From assembly GCF_034931365.1 (NCBI RefSeq), contig NZ_JAYGII010000052.1:1-12531 (forward strand): a DNA stretch of 12,531 bases, given 5' to 3'. Below are positions 6,900 through 12,531 of the stretch, piece by piece. Position 1 is the first letter of the stretch; the number at the start of each line of letters is the position of its first letter. The notes under the pieces are model-generated. The model did not search any database. It was given only the letters and a program-made list of their open reading frames with translations, and was not told where the DNA came from. The position numbers and the translations under genes were made by a program. The stretch comes from Natronospira elongata. Its GTDB lineage: Bacteria; Pseudomonadota; Gammaproteobacteria; Natronospirales; Natronospiraceae.

Positions 6900-8117
6900 C
6901 TAGCGGATGATGCCCTCTCGACGCAGTGCACCGATACTGGCTGAATCCAGTCCAAGCCTATCTTTGAGCGTAGTTTCCGTGTCCTCGCCTGGCAAGGGCG
7001 GCGGTTTGCTGGAGTCAGCCCAGTTCGTGCCCGACAGCAGTGGGTTGGCCACGCTCGGTACCCCGCCCAGTCGCTCATGCCAAAGGGTCCTGGCCAGGCC
7101 GCGATGACGGACCTGGGGATCATCGAATACAGCCGCCATATCGTTTACCGGCCCGGCCGGGACTTCCGCTGCTTCCAGCAGGTCCAGCCAATGCCGACGC
7201 GGTTGTTTTGCCAGGACCTGCTCGATCAAGGGGAGAAGTTGTTCCCGGTTTGCCACCCGGTCGGCATTGCGGCGAAAGCGTGGATCGTCGGCCAGGTCCG
7301 CCTGATCCAGGACCTGACAGAGGCGCTGGAATTGGCCGTCATTGCCCACTGCCAGGACCAGCCAGTCATCGGCCGCGCGAAAAGCCTGGTAGGGAACAAT
7401 GTTGGGGTGGGCGCTGCCCATCCGTCCCGGAATCTGACCGCCGACCAGATAATTCATCGCCTGATTGGCGAGCGTGGCCACCTGGACATCCATGAGGGCC
7501 AGATCAATGTGCTGACCCTGCCCGGTGGCTTCCCGTTCCCGCAGGGCGGCGAGACAGCCAATGGTGGCGTAGAGACCGGTCAGGATATCGGTGAGGGCGA
7601 CCCCCACCTTGACCGGCTCTCCGCCCTCGTCGTCACGGGGGCCGGTGATGCTCATCAAGCCGCCCATGGCCTGCAGCAAGAGGTCATAGCCGGCCCGCTC
7701 CCGATAAGGGCCGGTCTGGCCGAAGCCGCTAATGCTGCAGTAAATCAGGCCCGGGTTGAGTGACGACAGGCTGGTGTAATCAAGGCCGTAACGAGCCAGC
7801 CGGCCCGGCCGGAAATTCTCCAGCAGGATGTCGCTGTCCGCGGCCAGTTGCCTGAGCAGCTCCTGGCCACGGGGGTGGGAAAAATCGATACCCACCGAGC
7901 GCTTGCCCCGGTTGCTGGCAAGAAAGTAGGCGGATGGGCCGTCTTCGCCATTCTCCCCGCCCAGCCAGGGCGGCCCCCAGCCACGGGTTTCATCACCCCC
8001 GTGAGGGTGTTCCACCTTGATCACCTCCGCGCCCAAATCCGCCAGTAGCTGGCTGGACCAGGGACCGGCCAGCACCCGACTGAGGTCGAGTACGCGCACG
8101 CCCGCCAAAGCCTTCAT
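6900..8117 (-). CDS. Family III CoA-transferase (CaiB/BaiF/Frc type)
   Basis: A 405-residue protein with the full family III CoA-transferase pattern: LAGVRVLDLSRVLAGPW at the N-terminus, LADLGAEVIKVE, then SNRGKRSVGID (~68-78), LLENFRPG, and SGFGQTGPY with RAGYDLLLQAMGGLM (~141-155). The catalytic Asp should be D177 in VGVALTDILTG, equivalent to Asp169 of formyl-CoA transferase. These enzymes move CoA between acyl-CoA donors and carboxylic acids through an aspartyl-CoA thioester. Substrates in this subgroup are varied (oxalate, carnitine, succinate/glutarate, bile acids) and cannot be assigned here. The frame is open up to an upstream ATG at 8231, but residues added there resemble nothing in the family; the ATG at 8117 starts exactly where family members do and has GGGGAG 10 bases upstream. 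It is divergent from the kinase-like gene. No partner acyl-CoA dehydrogenase or hydratase gene is nearby. Confidence 0.93.
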   Translation of the reverse strand: MKALAGVRVLDLSRVLAGPWSSQLLADLGAEVIKVEHPHGGDETRGWGPPWLGGENGEDGPSAYFLASNRGKRSVGIDFSHPRGQELLRQLAADSDILLENFRPGRLARYGLDYTSLSSLNPGLIYCSISGFGQTGPYRERAGYDLLLQAMGGLMSITGPRDDEGGEPVKVGVALTDILTGLYATIGCLAALREREATGQGQHIDLALMDVQVATLANQAMNYLVGGQIPGRMGSAHPNIVPYQAFRAADDWLVLAVGNDGQFQRLCQVLDQADLADDPRFRRNADRVANREQLLPLIEQVLAKQPRRHWLDLLEAAEVPAGPVNDMAAVFDDPQVRHRGLARTLWHERLGGVPSVANPLLSGTNWADSSKPPPLPGEDTETTLKDRLGLDSASIGALRREGIIR

Positions 8118-8254
8118 CGTCTCTTGACTCCCCTGTTTTCCGCGGGATGGTAGCATTAGCGTTTTTTCGGGGCCTCCGGCTTGAGCGGCGGGGCCGACCG
8201 GCGGACCCATTCGCGGCTCTGCCAGCTGCAATCATCAGCACCAAAGGAAGGGAA

Positions 8255-9085
8255 ATGGAAGGGGAATCTCAGCAGTTGCCGGCCCCCGACGCCGCACTCA
8301 GCACTCGCGTGGGACTGGCCTGCGCCAACAGCCGCAAACGGATTCTGTTTATTGAGCACCAGGGCGAGAAGCTGTGCATCAAGCGGGCACAGCGCAACCC
8401 CGGTCGGCGCGTGACGGCATGGTTCACGCGACTCCTGCTCCAGCCCCTGTGCCACCATCCCGTCAAATTGAGTGCGGTGATCGCGCCCGATCGCCAGGAA
8501 GGCCTCCACCACGAAGCCACGCGGCTGATGCAATACAACCGCGCGGGTGTGGCGACACCGAAGCTGAAGGCGGTGAGCGATTACTGGTTTGCCATGAGCG
8601 TGCCCGGCATCTTGTTCGGCAATGCCCTGCGCGAGGGCGACCAGGCTGAACGGGAGGCCCTGCTGCGAGACGCAGTGATTGCCCTCGCCGACTTCCATGA
8701 AGCCGACCATTGGCACGGCGGGGCCCAGATCAAGAACCTCCTCTACGGCGACGGGCAAATCTACCGAATCGATTTCGAAGAACGCCTCGCCACGGCCTTC
8801 GATCTGCCGCTGATTCAGGTCTGGGACGTTTTCGGTTTCATGATGTCGGTGGGAAGGCTCCGCAAGTATTTCGATATTCCCACCCGCGAACGGCTGATCG
8901 AGACATTGGTCCGTGAGTATCTCGCCCGCGGGGAGCGTAAGCAGCTACAGGATCTTCTGGCCCGTTTTGCCCGCCGCGGTCTGACCTTGGTGGAGCGCTT
9001 TCGCTTCACCCGTTACCTGGGAGCCAAGCGCTCCCTGGAGCGGGTGGAAATGGTCAGCCAATACATCCTGCGCGGATGTGATTGA
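8255..9085 (+). CDS. Protein-kinase-fold protein (LPS/Kdo-kinase or BUD32-like) with atypical catalytic loop
   Basis: A 276-residue protein with the skeleton of a small bacterial kinase. In the N-lobe, a strand ending in LCIKRA supplies a likely ATP-binding Lys (K43), and LHHEATRLMQ gives the helix-C Glu (E87). In the C-lobe, the loop WHGGAQIKNLL (153-163) occupies the catalytic-loop position with H154 and N161, and IYRIDFEE supplies the Mg-binding Asp (D173) where DFG normally lies. The usual catalytic Asp of H-x-D is Gly156 and the following Lys position is Gln158. The nearest relatives are probably LPS core/Kdo kinases, BUD32 or 'toluene tolerance' kinase-like proteins, which phosphorylate sugars, lipids or proteins. 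Substrate is unknown. The start chosen follows AGGAAGGG (8245-8252); the frame extends upstream to 8147 but without a ribosome site. No glycosyltransferase or LPS gene lies beside it. Confidence 0.8.
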   Translation: MEGESQQLPAPDAALSTRVGLACANSRKRILFIEHQGEKLCIKRAQRNPGRRVTAWFTRLLLQPLCHHPVKLSAVIAPDRQEGLHHEATRLMQYNRAGVATPKLKAVSDYWFAMSVPGILFGNALREGDQAEREALLRDAVIALADFHEADHWHGGAQIKNLLYGDGQIYRIDFEERLATAFDLPLIQVWDVFGFMMSVGRLRKYFDIPTRERLIETLVREYLARGERKQLQDLLARFARRGLTLVERFRFTRYLGAKRSLERVEMVSQYILRGCD

Positions 9086-9116
9086 TACATCGGCCACCAT
9101 TCCTGGTTTGTTGCCG

Positions 9117-9524
9117 CTAGTCGGTTTCCACGACCTCGTAATCATGGCTGACCTTGACGGAATGACCCAGCATGATGGAGACCGAGCAGTATTTGTCCGC
9201 CGACAGGCGAACTGCCCGTTCCACGTGCTTGTCCGAGACGTCCTTGCCACTGACGATGAAGTGCATGTGGATGCGGGTAAATACCGCCGGTGGCCCCTCG
9301 GCCCGTTCGGCGCTTAGCTCCACACGGCAGTCATCCACCCGCTGGCGCGCTTTTTTCAGGATTCCCACCACATCCACGGAAGAACAGCTTCCCGCGGCCA
9401 ATAGCACCATTTCCATGGGGCTGGGCGCGGTGGCACCCTGATTGCCGTCCATGACGACCCGGTGGCCGCTCTCGGATGTGACCAGAAATGTTTCCTCACC
9501 AACCCACTGCACACTGGCTTTCAT
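9117..9524 (-). CDS. yhfA: OsmC family protein, YhfA type
   Basis: A 135-residue cytoplasmic protein closely matching the E. coli YhfA branch of the OsmC/Ohr family in length and sequence: MKASVQWVG at the start, HRVVMDGNQGATAPSPMEM, LLAAGSCSSVDVV (first Cys, ~44) and LSADKYCSVSIML (second Cys, ~110). OsmC/Ohr proteins use two such Cys to reduce organic hydroperoxides as homodimers. The YhfA branch keeps both, but its physiological substrate is unsettled. The frame also has an ATG at 9539, giving five extra residues; neither start has a strong Shine-Dalgarno site, and family length supports 9524. The gene converges on the kinase-like gene with 31 bases between stops. A perfect 10-bp inverted repeat lies about 80-115 bases upstream and could be a regulator site. 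Confidence 0.9.
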   Translation of the reverse strand: MKASVQWVGEETFLVTSESGHRVVMDGNQGATAPSPMEMVLLAAGSCSSVDVVGILKKARQRVDDCRVELSAERAEGPPAVFTRIHMHFIVSGKDVSDKHVERAVRLSADKYCSVSIMLGHSVKVSHDYEVVETD

Positions 9525-9601
9525 TGCGACAAATCTCATTCTTGTGTGGACCAGGAGGGCGGCACTGGCCGCCCCGATGCAGCCGGAAGCCTTTCATAGC
9601 C

Positions 9602-9638
9602 GCCGGGACACGTCAATTCCCGGCCATGGTGTCCCGGC
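9602..9638. promoter_or_regulatory. Perfect 10-bp inverted repeat, possible operator or hairpin
   Basis: GCCGGGACAC (9602-9611) and GTGTCCCGGC (9629-9638) are exact reverse complements separated by 17 bases. The repeat lies between the divergent yhfA-like gene (start 9524) and the Met-rich lipoprotein gene (start 9782). It could bind a dimeric regulator on roughly three helical turns of DNA, or form a hairpin in a leader transcript. No known operator is recognised. Confidence 0.4.
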
Positions 9639-9700
9639 ATAGAGGAGCCGCCCCGGTGGGGTGCCTCGTTGGGGGGGGTGGTGCCGTATCCAGGCCTCCG

Positions 9701-9706
9701 TAGAAT
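9701..9706 (+). promoter_or_regulatory. Possible -10 box for the Met-rich lipoprotein gene
   Basis: TAGAAT matches the sigma-70 -10 consensus at five of six positions and would place transcription start about 70 bases before the ATG at 9782. No convincing -35 box lies 16-18 bases upstream; that stretch is G-rich and begins at a run of eight G (9671-9678). It may need an activator or be chance. Confidence 0.25.
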
Positions 9707-9781
9707 GGCTTACGACGGCAAGGCGGCCAATTCAGTGTCGCCCGGCAGTTCCGGCAAACCTAGAGTACGAGGTGAAACGAA

Positions 9782-10798
9782 ATGAACGACTCAATCATCA
9801 ACCCGATCTCCCGCCCGGGGCAGATTGCTCTCACGCTGGTCGGCGCCAGCTTCCTGGTTCTCGGCTGTAATTCCAGTAGCAGCAGTGATGGGCCGGTGGG
9901 CATGAATAACGCCGATGCCGCTGCCGCTGCCATGGTCGCCATCGGCATGGCCGAGGGAATCGACGATTTTATCGATGATCCCGAAGACGATGACATGGGT
10001 GTGCTGGCCCGGGCCATGCAACAAGCGGCTACCAATCAATGTACCGGCGATGGTCACTTGTACACCAGCGAAAGCACCGTCTCGGGTTCTGATGTCAACG
10101 TAGAGGATGCCTTTGGCTATACCGGTAGCCTGGAGATGGTGGAGATTGACGCTGACTGCGTCATGGATACCCAGGATTTCTATAGCGAAAGCCGTGGTTA
10201 CATCCGCATGGCTCACTCCCCCACCGAATCGGTCGTGTTTGGAGAGGTCACTCCCGGTCCCGGCCAGTCAGCGGATGCCGGTGCCTATGTGAGTGTCATG
10301 GACGGTGCTGGCATGAACATGGAGAGCAGTCAGCAGATGTACATGCACGCCTGCTTCGGCTGCGTTGAACTGGGCGGTGGCGAGAACATGGAGATGCGCA
10401 TGTTCTCTGATATCCAGATGCAGTCAAATATGGCTGGAGACAGCGGTTTTGACATGCATATTCGTTTTGGAACCAGCACCACTGACCGGGCAGTATTCAA
10501 GCTGCAGGAGCTGGGCGGTGGTCAGGTGGAATACAGCGTGGATGGCTTCATGGGCGTTGAGACGCACCTGGATGCCTGTAGCTGGGCGGCGACTCTTGAA
10601 ACTGTCCAGCCCCTGACCGCCCAGGGTCTGACCACCAATCAGCCCAGCATCACGGGTGGCCAGCTCAATGTCACGCCTGAAGATAGCAACGATACCATGG
10701 AAGTTCAGTACCACAGTGACGGCAGCATCACCGTCAACGGCAATACCATCACCATGGAAGATATCGAGGAACGAATTCAGACCTGTGACCAGGTTTGA
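9782..10798 (+). CDS. Acidic, Met-rich lipoprotein of unknown function
   Basis: A 338-residue protein with a lipoprotein signal peptide ending in LVLGC (Cys29), followed by Asn and a Ser-rich tether (SSSSSDG). I recognise no family. After the tether come an Ala-rich helix (~44-58) and a very acidic stretch (GIDDFIDDPEDDDMG, ~59-73). The rest looks like beta-rich secreted domains. Residues 178-225 hold ten Met, many as M-x-M (MNM, MYM, MEMRM), with His189 and a CFGC motif (191-194). Four more mature Cys occur outside this segment, so disulfides are plausible. M-x-M and CxxC could bind copper or another soft metal, or simply be alternating beta-strand residues; the sequence cannot decide. A GAGG-like site precedes the ATG. 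A strong intrinsic terminator follows the stop by about 20 bases, so it is probably a single-gene unit. Confidence 0.8.
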   Translation: MNDSIINPISRPGQIALTLVGASFLVLGCNSSSSSDGPVGMNNADAAAAAMVAIGMAEGIDDFIDDPEDDDMGVLARAMQQAATNQCTGDGHLYTSESTVSGSDVNVEDAFGYTGSLEMVEIDADCVMDTQDFYSESRGYIRMAHSPTESVVFGEVTPGPGQSADAGAYVSVMDGAGMNMESSQQMYMHACFGCVELGGGENMEMRMFSDIQMQSNMAGDSGFDMHIRFGTSTTDRAVFKLQELGGGQVEYSVDGFMGVETHLDACSWAATLETVQPLTAQGLTTNQPSITGGQLNVTPEDSNDTMEVQYHSDGSITVNGNTITMEDIEERIQTCDQV

Positions 10799-10817
10799 AT
10801 CCGAATCTTGGGTACAG

Positions 10818-10848
10818 AAAACGCCCCGGCAGCACCGGGGCGTTTTTT
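10818..10848. terminator. Bidirectional intrinsic terminator
   Basis: ACGCCCCGG (10821-10829) pairs perfectly with CCGGGGCGT (10835-10843) around a CAGCA loop, and flanking A and T runs can extend the stem to 12 bp. Six T follow on the plus strand (10843-10848) and four on the minus strand. It ends both the Met-rich lipoprotein gene and the convergent DUF423 gene, whose TGA stop (10850-10848) shares a base with the T-run. Confidence 0.92.
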
Positions 10849-11249
10849 CATTGGTTCCACGACAAGCGCAGGGCAGCGGTCATGATCAGCAGCCAGCCGC
10901 CGATCAGGCACAGCCCACCCAGGGGAGTGATGGGGCCCAGCCAGCGCCAGCCGGTAAGTACCATCAGATAGAGCGAGCCGGAAAAGAGCAGCATGCCGGC
11001 CACCAGCAGCCAGCCCCCCGTTCGCAGCAGTGCTGAATCCAGCCAGACCGCCACCGCCGCCAGGCCGAGCAAGGCCAGGCCATGGGCCAGGTGGTATTGC
11101 ACAGCGGTCTCCCACACCGCCAGCCCCCGTTCCAGGGGCAGGCTGTCCTCGTTGGCCCGCAGACCATGAGCGCCAAAGGCCCCCAGGCCCACGGCAAGGG
11201 CCATATTGAATCCGGCCAGGCAGAGCATCCAGAGACTGAAGATATTCAT
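10848..11249 (-). CDS. DUF423 small inner-membrane protein (YgdD/YwdK-like)
   Basis: A 133-residue protein with about four transmembrane helices (~7-26, 50-68, 75-97, 103-127) and DUF423 hallmarks: GLGAFGAHGLR (~21-31), the WETAVQYHLAHGLALL stretch (~46-61), FSGSLYLMVLTG (~88-99) and LGPITPLGGLCLIGGW (~104-119). Family members in E. coli (YgdD) and Bacillus (YwdK) are uncharacterised inner-membrane proteins, so no function is assigned. Length is typical of the family. The ATG at 11249 follows a GGGAG site at good spacing. It diverges from the GpsA-like gene and ends in the terminator shared with the Met-rich lipoprotein gene. Confidence 0.92.
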   Translation of the reverse strand: MNIFSLWMLCLAGFNMALAVGLGAFGAHGLRANEDSLPLERGLAVWETAVQYHLAHGLALLGLAAVAVWLDSALLRTGGWLLVAGMLLFSGSLYLMVLTGWRWLGPITPLGGLCLIGGWLLIMTAALRLSWNQ

Positions 11250-11334
11250 GAGTCCACTCCCGATTCATTGGGCAAAGCGCCATTGTCCTCAGACCGAGCC
11301 TTTCTGGCCAGCGGCGAAGGGTAGTCCGCCAGCA

Positions 11335-11343
11335 TGCTATGTT
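11335..11343 (+). promoter_or_regulatory. Possible extended -10 promoter for the GpsA-like gene
   Basis: TGCTATGTT is a TGn-extended -10 (TATGTT, four of six consensus bases). Transcription would start near 11350, about 45 bases before the ATG at 11396. No clear -35 is visible, which extended -10 promoters can tolerate. Confidence 0.3.
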
Positions 11344-11380
11344 GTTGACTGTGAGCGCGAATGGATTGATCAGAGTGTCC

Positions 11381-11388
11381 AGGAGGAG
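11381..11388 (+). promoter_or_regulatory. Ribosome-binding site fixing the GpsA-like start
   Basis: AGGAGGAG lies 7 bases before the ATG at 11396. It decides that start over the upstream in-frame ATG at 11339, which has no such site and would add residues ahead of the Rossmann fold. Confidence 0.85.
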
Positions 11389-11395
11389 AAATTTC

Positions 11396-12325
11396 ATGCC
11401 AGCGCCCAAGGAACTGCTCATTGTTGGCCGTGGTGCCATGGGCAGCATGTTTGCCAAGCTACTGAAAGACAGAATGACGGTGAGCAGTTGGGACCGGGAT
11501 CCGGAGAGCGGGGTTGAGAGTGATCCGCTGGAAACCCTGGCCGCCCGGGCTGAGCGTGTGCTGCTGGCGGTCCCGGCCTCGCCCCATGATGAGCTGGCCC
11601 GTCGGCTTGCCCAGTCACTGCCCGAGCACAGCCTCTGCTTTTCCATCGCCAAGGGGCTCGACAGCCAGGGGCGAACGCCCGCCGAATGCATGGCCCGTCA
11701 TTTTGGCGATAATGGCCCCATCGACTGGGGCATGATCTGTGGCCCCATGATTGCCCGCGATCTCAGTGCAGGCCGGGATGGCTTCGCCGTCGCCGCCGGT
11801 AGCAGCCATGAAGCCGCGCGCACCATACAGAGCCTCTTTCGCGATACTCCATTGCGTCTTGATGCGGACAGCGATGTCCACGGCGCCTGCTGGGCCGCCA
11901 TTCTCAAGAACGTTTACGTGCCGTTGATCGGCGCCGCCGATGCCTTGGGTCTCGGCGATAACCTCCGTGGCTTCCTGATCATGGAGGCCCTGGCCGAGCT
12001 GGCCGGCATTGTCGAGGCCTTTGGCGGTCGCCGCGAGACCGCCTACGGGCCGGCGGGGCTTGGTGATCTCATCACCACGGCCACCAGTGCCAACTCTCAC
12101 CATCGCGGCCTGGGAGAGGCATTGGCGCGGGGTGACCGCAGTGGCATTGCGGTCAAAAACGGCTATGTTCGTAGTGAAGGCGTGCATACCGCCATGGTCA
12201 TGGACGAACAGCAACGTCTCGATGTGTCCGGCTTTCCTCTCTATCGTGCCGCCACAGCCCTTCTCAAGGGCTCGGGGTCTCCCGCGGAGATCCTGCCGGC
12301 CTACCTGGGTGAGCGCTTCGGCTGA
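11396..12325 (+). CDS. Glycerol-3-phosphate dehydrogenase-like NAD(P)-dependent oxidoreductase (diverged GpsA paralogue)
   Basis: A 309-residue protein with the two-domain GpsA/6-phosphogluconate-dehydrogenase fold. A Rossmann motif GRGAMG (11-16) binds NAD(P). Then come FSIAKGLDS (K86), ICGPMIARDLSAG (~114-126), the helix with the likely catalytic Lys (LKNV, K171), NLRGFLIMEALAEL, AGLGDLITTATSANSHH (~220-236) and SEGVHTA. GpsA reduces dihydroxyacetone phosphate to sn-glycerol-3-phosphate for phospholipid synthesis. This copy is shorter than GpsA (about 330-340 aa), its N-domain is compacted around residues 34-46, and two substrate-site motifs differ: TRG is MEA and SRNR is SHHR. It may therefore reduce a different small substrate, or be a lower-activity paralogue. 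The gene diverges from DUF423 and precedes the TonB-dependent receptor by 54 bases on the same strand. Confidence 0.85.
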   Translation: MPAPKELLIVGRGAMGSMFAKLLKDRMTVSSWDRDPESGVESDPLETLAARAERVLLAVPASPHDELARRLAQSLPEHSLCFSIAKGLDSQGRTPAECMARHFGDNGPIDWGMICGPMIARDLSAGRDGFAVAAGSSHEAARTIQSLFRDTPLRLDADSDVHGACWAAILKNVYVPLIGAADALGLGDNLRGFLIMEALAELAGIVEAFGGRRETAYGPAGLGDLITTATSANSHHRGLGEALARGDRSGIAVKNGYVRSEGVHTAMVMDEQQRLDVSGFPLYRAATALLKGSGSPAEILPAYLGERFG

Positions 12326-12379
12326 GCGCTCGCCCGGCAAGAGTAACTGACAGCGGGGGGACTGGAAGGGGAATCCGCT

Positions 12380-12531
12380 ATGCCCAGTTCAAGGAATGCA
12401 TTGGCCGCCGTTCTGATTCTGTCGGCCTTGAGTCGTTCACCGGCGGTGGCCACGGAGCCCGCTGTCCGCGTACTCACCGGGCAAGACCTGAGCCGCAGCG
12501 GTCTGGCCAGCGTGGGGGACGTACTTCAGCG
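12380..12531 (+). CDS. N-terminal end of a TonB-dependent outer-membrane receptor (partial)
   Basis: Fifty codons run off the right edge. A signal peptide (LAAVLILSALSRSPAVA, cleavage near residue 24) is followed by VRVLTGQDLSRSGLASVGDV, the usual opening of a TonB-receptor plug domain. Such receptors import siderophores, vitamins or other large solutes using TonB energy. The mature protein begins only about five residues before the plug, leaving little room for an obvious TonB box; the box may be in or near EPAVRV. GGAAGGGG lies about 8 bases before the ATG. It is on the same strand as the GpsA-like gene. The two TonB-like genes about 5.5-7 kb away could serve it, but they are not adjacent. 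Confidence 0.8.
   Translation, partial: MPSSRNALAAVLILSALSRSPAVATEPAVRVLTGQDLSRSGLASVGDVLQ

Noticed and set aside
7077..7763. 228-residue open frame on the plus strand
   Set aside because: Antisense to the CoA-transferase gene, which carries clear family motifs throughout.
8118..8254. N-terminal extensions of the CoA-transferase (to 8231) and the kinase-like protein (to 8147)
   Set aside because: The two extensions would overlap each other on opposite strands and add low-complexity residues unlike either family. Ribosome sites and family start points favour 8117 and 8255.
10777..11691. 304-residue open frame on the minus strand
   Set aside because: It runs across the bidirectional terminator, the DUF423 gene in another frame and the start of the GpsA-like gene; both of those are well supported.
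12311..12331. 6-bp hairpin across the stop codon of the GpsA-like gene
   Set aside because: The stem is short with a 9-base loop and no T-run follows, so it is unlikely to be a terminator.
1..12531. Defence system, prophage, CRISPR or transposon
   Set aside because: No repeats, integrase, transposase, nuclease or toxin-antitoxin-like genes were seen. The genes are typical chromosomal envelope and metabolic functions.

Overview
The window reads as ordinary chromosomal DNA from a GC-rich Gram-negative bacterium, most likely a gammaproteobacterium. Three proteins have lipoprotein signal peptides. There are two TonB-type energy transducers, the start of a TonB-dependent receptor, a YhfA-type OsmC protein and a DUF423 membrane protein, all typical of that group. 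The exported proteins are rich in Asp and Glu, which would fit a halophilic or haloalkaliphilic host, but that is only a guess. I see no tRNA, rRNA, CRISPR array, insertion sequence, phage gene or integration site.

Layout, left to right: the end of a TPR-like gene (+, 1-213); a large beta-propeller lipoprotein (-, 334-2130) convergent with it; a divergent, overlapping pair made of an Mpo1-like (DUF962) membrane protein and a THI5/NMT1-like sensor fused to a GGDEF diguanylate cyclase (+, 2350-4456); a leftward run of a DUF4919-like lipoprotein, two tandem TonB paralogues and a family III CoA-transferase (-, 8117 down to 4490); a kinase-fold protein (+, 8255-9085); a YhfA/OsmC protein (-, 9117-9524); an unrecognised acidic, methionine-rich lipoprotein (+, 9782-10798); a DUF423 membrane protein (-, 10848-11249); a glycerol-3-phosphate-dehydrogenase-like enzyme (+, 11396-12325); and the first 50 codons of a TonB-dependent receptor (+, 12380 to the edge).

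The genes alternate strand often, so most are probably transcribed alone or in pairs. The clearest translational link is the 8-base overlap between the DUF962 gene and the diguanylate cyclase. One bidirectional intrinsic terminator (10818-10848) serves two convergent genes, and strong GC-rich hairpins follow both tonB genes. The themes are envelope and outer-membrane functions (lipoproteins, TonB transport), one c-di-GMP signalling protein, and several single metabolic enzymes.

I found no coherent new multi-gene system. The most unusual points are: a kinase-like protein whose catalytic loop lacks the usual Asp; a GpsA-like enzyme that has lost its substrate-contact motifs; a Met-rich CxxC lipoprotein of unknown function; two near-duplicate TonB genes with no exbB/exbD beside them; and a perfect 10-bp inverted repeat between the osmC-like gene and the Met-rich lipoprotein gene. 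No gene-free stretch exceeds 300 bases; the longest are 5950-6200 and 9525-9781.
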